A stretch of 14,742 nt of DNA from an uncultured Ruminococcus sp. (GCA_947176685.1 CAMWRL010000024.1:1-14742); one strand, 5' to 3'. Counted from the first letter of the stretch, positions 7,047 through 13,968 are shown. The notes: generated from the letters alone by a model not told the origin. Numbers and translations: made by a program.

Positions 7047-7075
7047 TTGCAATTTTCCAAACAGTATGTTATAAT
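7047..7075 (+). promoter_or_regulatory. Promoter for regulator-murL-murD2 operon
   Basis: TTGCAA (7047-7052), 17-bp spacer, perfect TATAAT (7070-7075) with an extended -10 TG. The AAGGAGGGTGAT ribosome site follows at 7094-7104. Confidence 0.75.
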
Positions 7076-7108
7076 GATTTTACCGGATTAGGAAAGGAGG
7101 GTGATAAA

Positions 7109-7495
7109 ATGGCTATTACAGAAGCAGTTGAAAACTACCTTGAAACTATTCTTATTCTTTCAAAAGAACAACCGGACGTTCACGCTATAGATATATGTTC
7201 ATATCTTGGCTACTCAAGACCGACAGTTTCAATCGTACTTAAAAAAATGAAGGAAAACGGTCTGGTACTGGTTGACGATGACAACCATATAACGCTTACG
7301 CCGGAGGGCAGGGGAGTTGCGGAACATATCTACGACAGACATAACGTTCTTTCGGAACTCTTTATAATGCTTGGAGTTTCACGAGACCACGCCATAGAAG
7401 ATGCCTGCAAAATAGAACACGATTTATCAGACGAAACTTATTCCGTACTGAAATCCCATTACCTTGAACTGAAACAGACATATGGAGGAAAATAA
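7109..7495 (+). CDS. DtxR/MntR-family metal-dependent transcriptional regulator
   Basis: Proteins of this family bind Fe(II) or Mn(II) as corepressor and silence metal-uptake genes. The start is ATG 7109, directly behind a very strong AAGGAGGGTGAT; an open frame runs upstream to 7019 but crosses the promoter. The product is 128 residues, the short two-domain form without an SH3-like domain. A winged helix-turn-helix covers about 25-66 (IDICSYLGYSRPTVSIVLKK). The dimerisation/metal domain covers about 70-125, with RH at 77-78 and CKIEH at 100-104, so C100, E103, H104 and H78 are candidate ligands. At the N-terminal site the typical MntR Asp-x-x-Glu is replaced by N9 and E12 (ENYLET). Its stop overlaps the murL ATG (TAATG), so it is coupled to cell-wall genes rather than to a metal transporter. 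Metal identity cannot be decided from sequence. Confidence 0.88.
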   Translation: MAITEAVENYLETILILSKEQPDVHAIDICSYLGYSRPTVSIVLKKMKENGLVLVDDDNHITLTPEGRGVAEHIYDRHNVLSELFIMLGVSRDHAIEDACKIEHDLSDETYSVLKSHYLELKQTYGGK

Positions 7496-8871
7496 TGAAT
7501 AAATACAAGACTTTCAGGGAAAAATACCCCGTATTTATCTACAGGTCATACCATATAACAGAAACTCAGGACACTGTAAACATAAGCTATGAATTTTCAA
7601 TCCCGGAACTTGCCGAATTCAATCCGTCATGGAGTTTCCCGAAACTCGAAAACTTATCCGTATCAGGCGACAGGACTTTTGAAAGGCTGGTTTTCTCGCT
7701 TGGTATGGCAGAAGCCGTAAGTTACTGGAAAGCCGTATGTTCGCCGGAAATACACGTTGAATGCGGTGAACTCTCTCCGGAACAGATTCAGTGGTGGAAA
7801 AAACTGTATTTCAATGGTCTGGGAGAGTTTTTCTATATCAACGGCATTGAAGCAGATACAGACGACTTTGTTAATATAACGTCAGCAGGAAGTTTTTCAG
7901 GTGAAGAAATAAAACGCCCTGAGCTGTCGGGCTGTCTAGTACCGATTGGCGGCGGCAAAGATTCCATACTTACTTTGCAGACCCTAATTGACGCAGGCAG
8001 GAAATGTATGTGCTACAGCATAAACGAACGTTGTTCCATTACGGAAACCGTCAGGACAGCGGGACTTCCGTCAGGCTCTCTGATTACTGCAAGAAGAAAT
8101 TTTGACCGTTCGCTTATAGAGTATAACAAAAAAGGTTTCCTCAACGGTCATACGCCTTTTTCGTCAGTGGTGGCGTTTTCGGCGGAAATAACGGCGTATC
8201 TTTATGGAAAGAAATATATTGTACTGTCCAATGAGTCCAGCGCAAATGAAAGTACTGTAATAGGCAGGAGCGTCAATCATCAGTATTCAAAGAGCTTTGA
8301 GTTTGAAAAGGACTTCCACGAATATGAGGAAAAATACCTTAAAACCGGAATTTATTATTTCAGTTTCCTGCGTCCGCTGTCGGAATTGCAGATAGCCGCA
8401 ATGTTTTCAGTAAACAGGAAGTATCTTCTGGTATTCAGAAGCTGTAATCTGGGCAGTAAGGTTTCGCCGGACGTATGGTGCGGAGAGTGTCCGAAATGTC
8501 TTTTTGTCAGCCTGATATTGTCGCCTTTCCTGTCCGACAACGCTCTGACGGATATTTTCGGCAGAGATTTGCTCAATGCTGAATCAATGTCCGGATATTT
8601 CACGGAACTTATCGGAAAGTCCGACCATAAGCCGTTTGAGTGCGTGGGAAGCGTTGACGAAGTAAATCTTGCAGTTTCGCTTGCAATACAGAGGCGTGAA
8701 GCATCCGGTCAGAAATTGCCACTGCTTTTTGAAAATTACCGGAAAAATTTCTACAGTCCGGAAAACCACGAAACAGAGTATAAGCAATATTGCAGATACT
8801 TCAACAATGAAAATCTTCTCCCCGAAAGCTTCAGGGAAATACTTTTGAATGAAATGGAGAGACTTCTTTGA
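7495..8871 (+). CDS. murL: UDP-N-acetylmuramoyl-L-alanyl-L-glutamate epimerase (MurL)
   Basis: MurL converts UDP-MurNAc-L-Ala-L-Glu, made by MurD2, to the D-Glu form using ATP and Mg2+, so peptidoglycan D-Glu can be made without glutamate racemase; this chemistry is known from Xanthomonas. The product is 458 residues from ATG 7495, overlapping the previous stop, with GGAGG at 7484-7488. The N-terminal domain (about 1-145) has FIYRSYHITETQDTVNISYE and the conserved WWKKLYFNGLGEFFYING (100-117). The PP-loop nucleotide-binding motif VPIGGGKDS lies at 149-157. A conserved polar block follows (SNESSANESTVIGRSVNHQY, 245-264), then FLRPLSELQIA (291-301) and four cysteines, C317, C329, C332 and C335 (FRSCN...WCGECPKC). 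The next gene is a MurD-type ligase, the expected partner. Annotation as a generic 7-cyano-7-deazaguanine-synthase-like ATPase would be a weaker alternative. Confidence 0.85.
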   Translation: MNKYKTFREKYPVFIYRSYHITETQDTVNISYEFSIPELAEFNPSWSFPKLENLSVSGDRTFERLVFSLGMAEAVSYWKAVCSPEIHVECGELSPEQIQWWKKLYFNGLGEFFYINGIEADTDDFVNITSAGSFSGEEIKRPELSGCLVPIGGGKDSILTLQTLIDAGRKCMCYSINERCSITETVRTAGLPSGSLITARRNFDRSLIEYNKKGFLNGHTPFSSVVAFSAEITAYLYGKKYIVLSNESSANESTVIGRSVNHQYSKSFEFEKDFHEYEEKYLKTGIYYFSFLRPLSELQIAAMFSVNRKYLLVFRSCNLGSKVSPDVWCGECPKCLFVSLILSPFLSDNALTDIFGRDLLNAESMSGYFTELIGKSDHKPFECVGSVDEVNLAVSLAIQRREASGQKLPLLFENYRKNFYSPENHETEYKQYCRYFNNENLLPESFREILLNEMERLL

Positions 8872-10211
8872 ATACATTCACTGAATATCTGAAAAATTAC
8901 ACTGATAATAAATCTATATGTATACTCGGCTTCGGTCGTGAGGGCAGGTCTACCTACAGGCTTATTGAAAAATACTGTACGCCCGAATCCGTAACTATTG
9001 CCGACCTTAATCCCGTGAATAATCCGCCGGAAAACGTTAAAATAATTACCGGAAAAAATTATCAGGACTGTCTTGATGATTTTGACATAGTTTTCAAATC
9101 GCCCGGAATAGTACTGGAAAAAAGTCCGGCTGAACTTAAATGCGAAATCACGTCCGAAACGCAGGTATTTTTCACGGTCTACAGGGAGCAGATTATAGGC
9201 ATTACAGGAACTAAGGGCAAAAGTACTGTATCGTCACTGATTTACCATATACTGAAAGAATCCGGAAAAGATACGTACCTTGTCGGAAATATAGGCGTTC
9301 CGGTTTTTGATATTGCAGAGGACGTTAAACAGAGTACTGTTATAGTATGTGAATTGTCATGCCATCAGCTTGAATATATGACCGTTTCGCCGACAGATGC
9401 TGTCTTTCTCAATCTTTATGAGGAACACCTTGACCATTACGGCAATATGGAAAACTACTACAACGCAAAGAAAAATATCTATCTGCACCAGAAAGAATAT
9501 GACTGTCTGGTTATTAACAGCGACATTGAATATGAATTTACCGGAGCTTATGACTATACAATATCCGCCACAAATCCGGACGCTGATATTTACGTTTACA
9601 GCGGTATAAAGGGGAAAATTCATTTTCATATGGATGATTATATCTATAATATTCCGACTGAAAATATAAAACTTTTAGGGGTACACAATCACTATAATAT
9701 AGCTGTTGCGTATTTTATAACGTCTTTCTACGTGGAGCAGGAAGAATTTGAAAAGGCACTTTATACTTTCAATCCGCTTGCACACCGTCTTGAATACGTC
9801 GCTACAGTGGACGGTGTACGCTATTATGACGACTCAATTTCAACCGCCTGCGCAACCGCCATTGAAGCACTGAAAAGCGTTCCTGAAGCCGGAACAATCC
9901 TGATAGGCGGAATGGACAGGGGAATTGACTATACATCACTTGCGGACTTCCTGAACGGCTCAGATGTAAACATAATCTGTATGGAAACTTCCGGCAGGCG
10001 TATTTTTGATATGATTCAAAATATGGATTTCAGAAATCCGGAGCGTGTTCACTATGTTCCGCACCTTGAAGATGCTGTGAATCTTGCTCACAAAATAACT
10101 CCGTCCGGCAAAAGCTGTGTACTGTCTCCGGCGGCGGCAAGCTACGGGATTTTTAAAAACTTTGAGGAACGTGGGGACGTTTTCAAAAAACTTGTTTCCG
10201 AACTGAAATGA
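8868..10211 (+). CDS. murD2: MurD-family UDP-MurNAc-L-Ala-glutamate ligase, probably MurD2 (L-Glu adding)
   Basis: This ATP-dependent ligase adds glutamate to UDP-MurNAc-L-Ala. The start is TTG 8868, overlapping the murL stop (TTTGA) and preceded by GGAGAG at 8856-8861; no ATG fits, so a rare start may keep expression low. The product is 447 residues, normal for MurD. In order: an N-terminal Rossmann-like domain with ILGFGREGRST (19-29) and SPGI; the ATP loop GITGTKGKST (111-120), with Lys where MurD usually has Asn; ELSCHQLEY (162-170) in place of the usual ELSSFQLE; NLYEEHLDHYGNMENYY (182-198) with the carbamylated-lysine region NAKKNIY; and a C-terminal domain with GGMDRGIDYTSL and LSPAAASYGIFKNFEERG. 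Pairing with MurL argues for MurD2, which uses L-Glu, rather than the classical D-Glu enzyme. Stereospecificity itself cannot be read from sequence. Confidence 0.85.
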   Translation: MNTFTEYLKNYTDNKSICILGFGREGRSTYRLIEKYCTPESVTIADLNPVNNPPENVKIITGKNYQDCLDDFDIVFKSPGIVLEKSPAELKCEITSETQVFFTVYREQIIGITGTKGKSTVSSLIYHILKESGKDTYLVGNIGVPVFDIAEDVKQSTVIVCELSCHQLEYMTVSPTDAVFLNLYEEHLDHYGNMENYYNAKKNIYLHQKEYDCLVINSDIEYEFTGAYDYTISATNPDADIYVYSGIKGKIHFHMDDYIYNIPTENIKLLGVHNHYNIAVAYFITSFYVEQEEFEKALYTFNPLAHRLEYVATVDGVRYYDDSISTACATAIEALKSVPEAGTILIGGMDRGIDYTSLADFLNGSDVNIICMETSGRRIFDMIQNMDFRNPERVHYVPHLEDAVNLAHKITPSGKSCVLSPAAASYGIFKNFEERGDVFKKLVSELK

Positions 10212-10234
10212 TTTTCAGGCAGGAATATTGGGTC

Positions 10235-10263
10235 TTGACATTTTCCGGAGAACAGTGTATAAT
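10235..10263 (+). promoter_or_regulatory. Promoter for membrane-anchored protein / cyclophilin genes
   Basis: Consensus TTGACA (10235-10240), 17-bp spacer containing TTCCGGA, consensus TATAAT (10258-10263). It is the strongest-looking promoter of the window by match to consensus and starts 24 bases after the murD2 stop. Confidence 0.85.
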
Positions 10264-10298
10264 ATATATCGGAAACTTGTCGGAATAGGGGGGATATT

Positions 10299-10715
10299 AT
10301 GGACAGACACCGCCAGATAGCATTTATAGCGGCGTTTATAGTTGCACTGGTGATTATGATGGTCGGCAAAGCTTGTACTGACAAGATGTTTAAAACCAGA
10401 CCCGTCCAAAACAGTACTTCGCAGAGTACGCCGTCTTATGATTACAACAGCTATAATAATTACAACAACAGCTATAACAACAATAATTATAGTTATAACG
10501 ATACTCCTCAGCAGACCGAAGCTCCGGTACAGACTGAACCGTCTGTTGAGTATGTAACCAATATGTTCGGGGAAGTTATCGGTACTGCCGAACCAGTCGT
10601 TACGGAAGTTCCGGAAATGGACGTTACAGAAATTCAGACTACTACCCAGCAGCGCTCGATTCTGGAGCAGTACAACGAAAATAAAAATAATGCCAATAAT
10701 CCGGACAGCTATTAA
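10299..10715 (+). CDS. Membrane-anchored protein with Asn/Tyr-rich low-complexity tail
   Basis: The 138-residue product starts at ATG 10299 behind a GGGGGG run at 10287-10292. Residues 1-6 are basic (MDRHRQ) and 7-24 form one membrane helix (IAFIAAFIVALVIMMVGK), giving a signal anchor with the rest outside. C26 follows, but the preceding residues (GKA) do not make a convincing lipobox, so a lipoprotein is unlikely. The outer part is disordered: an Asn/Tyr/Ser-rich stretch (about 48-68, YNSYNNYNNSYNNNNYSYND) and then a Thr/Glu/Pro/Val-rich segment (TEAPVQTEPSVEYVTNMFGE). There is no catalytic motif. It lies between the muropeptide ligase and the cyclophilin gene with a strong promoter and no terminator before the latter. 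The tail could bind wall or act as a spacer; this is inference. Function unknown. Confidence 0.8.
   Translation: MDRHRQIAFIAAFIVALVIMMVGKACTDKMFKTRPVQNSTSQSTPSYDYNSYNNYNNSYNNNNYSYNDTPQQTEAPVQTEPSVEYVTNMFGEVIGTAEPVVTEVPEMDVTEIQTTTQQRSILEQYNENKNNANNPDSY
10444..10477 (+). repeat. Short in-frame direct repeat coding Asn/Tyr-rich motif
   Basis: ACAACAGCTATAA occurs at 10444-10456 and again at 10465-10477, a 21-base (7-codon) period. It encodes the repeated NSYNN pattern in the low-complexity tail, consistent with expansion by slippage or unequal recombination. Confidence 0.7.
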
Positions 10716-10753
10716 CAGCAGTCCGAAATAAAATATTAAATGGAGGTTAAAAA

Positions 10754-11224
10754 ATGGTTGTTATCGAAATGGAAAACGGTAAAAAAATCAAAATTGAACT
10801 CTGTCCAGAAACAGCTCCCATTACCTGCGCAAACTTTGAAAAGCTTGTAAAGGACGGTTTCTACAACGGACTTACATTCCACAGAATTATTTCCGGCTTT
10901 ATGATTCAGGGCGGCTGCCCTCTCGGAAACGGTACGGGCGGTTCGGGACAGAACATCAAGGGCGAATTTTCGTCAAACGGCGTTAAAAACGACCTCAAGC
11001 ATACAAGAGGCGTTATTTCAATGGCTCGTTCTATGATGCCCAATTCGGCAAGCTCTCAGTTCTTCATTATGCACAAGGACGCACCGCACCTTGACGGACA
11101 GTACGCAGCTTTCGGCAAAGTCGTTGAGGGTATGGACGTTGTTGACGAAATAGCAGAAGTTGCTACAAACTACAATGACGCTCCACTTGAACCGCAGGTT
11201 ATGAAATCAGTTACAATTGAATAA
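10754..11224 (+). CDS. Cyclophilin-type peptidyl-prolyl cis-trans isomerase
   Basis: The enzyme speeds cis/trans isomerisation of Xaa-Pro bonds during protein folding. The 156-residue product starts at ATG 10754 behind GGAGG (10742-10746) and is a single cyclophilin domain without signal peptide or anchor, so it is cytosolic. Active-site motifs are present: TFHRIISGFMIQGG (41-54) with R44, F49 and Q52; SMARSMMPNSASSQFFI (89-105) with the substrate-binding QFF at 102-104; and HLDGQYAAFGKVVEGMDVVD (112-131). The tryptophan that confers cyclosporin sensitivity in human cyclophilin A is replaced by Tyr (Y117) or absent in this region, as is usual in bacterial PpiB types. It follows the membrane-anchored protein gene by 38 bases with no terminator, and a hairpin terminator follows it. 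Confidence 0.93.
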   Translation: MVVIEMENGKKIKIELCPETAPITCANFEKLVKDGFYNGLTFHRIISGFMIQGGCPLGNGTGGSGQNIKGEFSSNGVKNDLKHTRGVISMARSMMPNSASSQFFIMHKDAPHLDGQYAAFGKVVEGMDVVDEIAEVATNYNDAPLEPQVMKSVTIE

Positions 11225-11229
11225 TTTAA

Positions 11230-11265
11230 AATGCCGGAAGAGTATATTTTTCCGGCATTGCTTTT
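11230..11265 (+). terminator. Terminator-like hairpin after cyclophilin gene
   Basis: AATGCCGGAA (11230-11239) pairs perfectly with TTCCGGCATT (11250-11259), 10 bp with a 10-base loop, followed by GCTTTT. The T-tract is short and the next ribosome site begins a few bases later. No separate promoter for nfo is visible, so it probably attenuates rather than fully stops transcription. Confidence 0.75.
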
Positions 11266-11279
11266 GAAAGGATGATGTT

Positions 11280-12107
11280 ATGTTATATATAGGCTGTCAC
11301 CTGTCGGCTTCCAAAGGCTTTGCGGCTATGGAAAGTCAAGCCCGTGAAATAAATGCAAATACTTTTGCGTTCTTTACCCGAAATCCACGGGGCGGCACGG
11401 CTAAAGAAATAAATCCGTCCGATGTAAGGAAATTTCTGAATAGTTCGTCAGACTTCGGAAAACTTGTCGCCCACGCCCCGTATACTTTGAATCCGTGCGC
11501 TGCTGACCCAAAAATAAGAAACTTTTCCATTGCGGCAATGGCGGACGACCTGAAACGTATGGAGTTTACACCAAACAATTATTATAACTTCCACCCCGGC
11601 TCGCACGTAAAACAAGGTGCGGAAATCGGTATCGAACTGATTGCCCGACAGCTTAATGAGGTGCTTCGTCCGGAGCAGTCAACTATAGTCTTACTGGAAA
11701 CAATGGCAGGCAAAGGCTCGGAAGTAGGACGGGACTTTGGCGAAATAAGAAAGATAATAGACCGTGTTAAGCTGAAAAACAAGGTCGGAGTATGTCTGGA
11801 CACCTGTCACATATGGGACGGCGGTTACGATATAGTGAATAATCCGGACGGCGTTATGGAGGAGTTCGATAAAATCATAGGTCTTGACCGCCTGAAAGCT
11901 ATTCATCTCAATGACAGTCTTAATCCGTGCGGCTCTCATAAGGACAGACACGCCCGTATTGGTGAGGGGCATATCGGTGCGGAAGCTCTCATTAAGTTCA
12001 TAAACCGCCCTGAATTAAAGGGACTTCCGGTAATTCTTGAAACTCCCAACGATATGGACGGCTATGCAAGGGAAATAAAGTTCCTGCGTCAAAACTACAG
12101 CGAATAA
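11280..12107 (+). CDS. nfo: Endonuclease IV (deoxyribonuclease IV, AP endonuclease family 2)
   Basis: Endonuclease IV cleaves DNA 5' of abasic sites and removes blocked 3' ends in base excision repair. The product is 275 residues from ATG 11280, with AAAGGATG upstream, matching the usual 270-290. All nine ligands of the trinuclear zinc centre can be placed: H65 (VAHAPY), H105 (FHPGSH), E140 (LLETMAG), D174 and H177 (CLDTCHIWDGGYD), H209 (IHLNDS), D222 and H224 (DRHARIGEGHIG), and E254 (ILETPND). It is a full, active-looking enzyme. The 55 bases upstream hold a strong hairpin and no clear promoter, so it is probably expressed by read-through from the cyclophilin transcript. With endonuclease V at 5817, the window carries two repair nucleases in separate transcription units. 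Confidence 0.95.
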   Translation: MLYIGCHLSASKGFAAMESQAREINANTFAFFTRNPRGGTAKEINPSDVRKFLNSSSDFGKLVAHAPYTLNPCAADPKIRNFSIAAMADDLKRMEFTPNNYYNFHPGSHVKQGAEIGIELIARQLNEVLRPEQSTIVLLETMAGKGSEVGRDFGEIRKIIDRVKLKNKVGVCLDTCHIWDGGYDIVNNPDGVMEEFDKIIGLDRLKAIHLNDSLNPCGSHKDRHARIGEGHIGAEALIKFINRPELKGLPVILETPNDMDGYAREIKFLRQNYSE

Positions 12108-12120
12108 AAATAATTCGGGA

Positions 12121-12149
12121 AGCCGGTACTGCTGTGCCGGCTGTATTTA
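12121..12149 (+). terminator. Hairpin after nfo, probable weak terminator
   Basis: AGCCGGTAC (12121-12129) pairs with GTGCCGGCT (12134-12142), 9 bp with one T-G pair and a TGCT loop. The downstream sequence GTATTTA is only moderately T-rich. Confidence 0.6.
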
Positions 12150-12215
12150 TGGAATCCGCACAACAGATATAATCAACATTTGTATGGTTTTTTGTAGAAT
12201 TTGACAATTTGAACA

Positions 12216-12244
12216 TTGACAAAGACCGGAAAAAATGTTATAAT
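12216..12244 (+). promoter_or_regulatory. Promoter for EAL phosphodiesterase gene
   Basis: TTGACA (12216-12221), 17-bp spacer containing CCGGA, TATAAT (12239-12244) with an extended -10 TG. A second TTGACA at 12201-12206 has no matching -10. The rest of 12108-12298 holds the nfo hairpin upstream and a palindrome at the predicted transcription start. Confidence 0.85.
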
Positions 12245-12250
12245 ATCTTG

Positions 12251-12269
12251 TAAACAGCAACGCTGTTTA
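12251..12269 (+). promoter_or_regulatory. Perfect palindrome at the transcription start of the EAL gene
   Basis: TAAACAGC-AAC-GCTGTTTA: 8-bp perfect arms with a 3-base centre, starting 7 bases after the -10 box, so it covers the expected +1. It could be an operator for a dimeric repressor, or a 5'-end hairpin protecting the mRNA. No T-run follows, so it is not a terminator. Confidence 0.5.
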
Positions 12270-12298
12270 AGAAGCTGACTAAAAAGGAAGTGTTTTTA

Positions 12299-13915
12299 AT
12301 GAATCGTTATTTTATGAATAAAAATGAAATACTCAATAGTGTGGAGCAGGCTTTTAAGGAGAAGCATTTCTGTGCTTATTACCAGCCGCAGTTCAACCAC
12401 TCAAACGGTAGAATTGTCGGAGCAGAGGCACTTGTAAGATGGATACACCCCGAATACGGAATGCAGTCACCCGGTGACTTTATACCCGTGTTTGAAGCCA
12501 ACGGCTATATAACAAGACTTGACTTGTATGTGTTTGAGGAAATATGCATATTCTTAAATAAATGCATAAGGGACAATATAAAAAATATAGTTCCCATATC
12601 GTTCAACGTTTCAAGGTACGACATATATTTCGCAAGTTTCATAGACGAAATGGAAAATATAAGAAAAAAATATGATATACCCGTAAAGCTGCTTAGAGTT
12701 GAAATAACAGAAAGTGCAGTCATCGGCGGAAACGAATATCTTGCAAATACTGTTGAGAGATTCCATTCGTTGGGATATATCGTTGAAATGGACGACTTCG
12801 GCAGCGGATATTCTTCGCTCAACGTGCTGAAAGACATAAAAGTTGATATAATAAAGCTTGATATGATATTCCTCAGGGGAGAAATAGGCGGCAGAGGCGG
12901 TATAATTATAAGTTCTATGGTAAGAATGGCTAACTGGCTTGGTACTCCGGTTATCATAGAGGGCGTTGAAACAACTGAACAGGCTGATTATATGAAAAGT
13001 ATAGGCTGTGATTATATACAAGGATATCTTTATTCCAGACCTTTGTCGGAAAGTGACTATCTTAAACTTCTGCTTGAGGGAAGAACGGGTCAGGCAATGC
13101 CGCATATGAACTTTACGGAAAACATTGACGCCGGAAAATTCTGGGACCCCAACACCATTGAGACTGTTATTTTCAATAACTTTGTAAGTGCTGCCGCAGT
13201 ATTTTCATTCAAGAGCAAAAACAACAGTATAGAAATGCTTCGTGTAAACGACAAGTATCTTGCGGAGCTTGCTATGAATATGACTCAGAAAGACGTTATC
13301 AAAAAACACGATGACCTGATATTTGATGACGAAAACAGGAAGATATATATTGACACAATCTACAAAGCTATCGCCTCGGGTAAAGAGGAAGAATGCGATA
13401 CATGGCGGACTGTATATTCTGCGTGCTGTGGTGAAGATACGGTTTGCATACGGAGCAGTATGAGAGTTATAGGGCGTGCGGAAAATGAGTATCTTATTTA
13501 TGTTATGATACGCAATGTCACCATTGAAAAGAAAGCATATACAGCACTGTCCGCCAGTGAAAAGAAGTTCCGGACAGCCGGAGAACACGCTAATATATTC
13601 TGTTGGGAGTACGAAGTAGATACAAAGAAGATGTACCCCTGCGCAAGATGTATGCGGGAATTAGGTTTACCTCCGGTCATTGAAAATTATCCCGAGCCGT
13701 TGATTGAAAACGGACTTTTTCCTGCTGAATACGCTGACTTTTACCGTGACTGGATGCGACAGATTGACGAGGGCGCAGAACATCTTGAAGCAGTAATACC
13801 GCTTACTGATGACAGAATACCGTTCCACGTAAGGTATACCGCTGAATTTGACGAAAACGGCTATCCGTATAAAGCTTATGGTTCAGCAACGCTTGTTGTA
13901 GATGACATAAAATAA
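12299..13915 (+). CDS. EAL-domain cyclic-di-GMP phosphodiesterase with C-terminal PAS-like domains
   Basis: EAL domains hydrolyse c-di-GMP to pGpG, controlling motility, adhesion and surface behaviour. The start is ATG 12299, eight bases after AGGAAG (12285-12290), rather than the in-frame GTG 12290 inside that site; the product is 538 residues. The EAL domain spans about 15-260 and keeps every key residue: EALVRW (E43), SFNVS (N103), VEITES (E135), DDFGSGYSSL (D165, D166, intact loop 6), IKLD (K186), EGVET (E221) and IQGY (Q241). It should be an active phosphodiesterase. Residues about 290-410 and 420-535 look like two PAS-type sensory domains by layout (NDKYLAELAMNMT, then HANIFCWEYEVDTKKMYPC), but this is weaker. 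There is no GGDEF domain and no membrane segment, so it is a cytosolic sensor enzyme. It is monocistronic with its own promoter and terminator. Confidence 0.92.
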   Translation: MNRYFMNKNEILNSVEQAFKEKHFCAYYQPQFNHSNGRIVGAEALVRWIHPEYGMQSPGDFIPVFEANGYITRLDLYVFEEICIFLNKCIRDNIKNIVPISFNVSRYDIYFASFIDEMENIRKKYDIPVKLLRVEITESAVIGGNEYLANTVERFHSLGYIVEMDDFGSGYSSLNVLKDIKVDIIKLDMIFLRGEIGGRGGIIISSMVRMANWLGTPVIIEGVETTEQADYMKSIGCDYIQGYLYSRPLSESDYLKLLLEGRTGQAMPHMNFTENIDAGKFWDPNTIETVIFNNFVSAAAVFSFKSKNNSIEMLRVNDKYLAELAMNMTQKDVIKKHDDLIFDDENRKIYIDTIYKAIASGKEEECDTWRTVYSACCGEDTVCIRSSMRVIGRAENEYLIYVMIRNVTIEKKAYTALSASEKKFRTAGEHANIFCWEYEVDTKKMYPCARCMRELGLPPVIENYPEPLIENGLFPAEYADFYRDWMRQIDEGAEHLEAVIPLTDDRIPFHVRYTAEFDENGYPYKAYGSATLVVDDIK

Positions 13916-13963
13916 AAACAGCCGGTGCTTACAGATTGTTGTAAGCATCGGCTTTTGATTTTT
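13914..13963. terminator. Bidirectional terminator between EAL gene and pduL
   Basis: GCCGGTGCTTAC (13921-13932) pairs with GTAAGCATCGGC (13941-13952) with one G-T pair and an 8-base loop, extendable by one A-T pair. TTTTGATTTTT follows on the plus strand and A-rich sequence precedes it, which gives a T-rich tail on the minus strand. It fits the convergent gene arrangement. Confidence 0.85.
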
Positions 13964-13968
13964 AAAAA

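Noticed and set aside
7019..7108. Longer N-terminus of the DtxR-type regulator starting at ATG 7019
   Set aside because: The extension covers the -35 and -10 boxes and the operon's strong ribosome site, which is placed for ATG 7109; family members begin near that position.
10444..10477. Repeats as a CRISPR-like or regulatory array
   Set aside because: The repeat is in frame, has a 21-base period and encodes a low-complexity peptide; there are no spacers.
12108..12298. Possible c-di-GMP riboswitch ahead of the EAL gene
   Set aside because: The region between the -10 box and ATG is only about 50 bases and holds a simple palindrome; there is no room for a GEMM fold.
12505..13105. Two minus-strand open frames of 150 and 164 codons opposite the EAL gene
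   Set aside because: Shadows of the EAL coding sequence; hydrophobic, low-information translations without translation signals.
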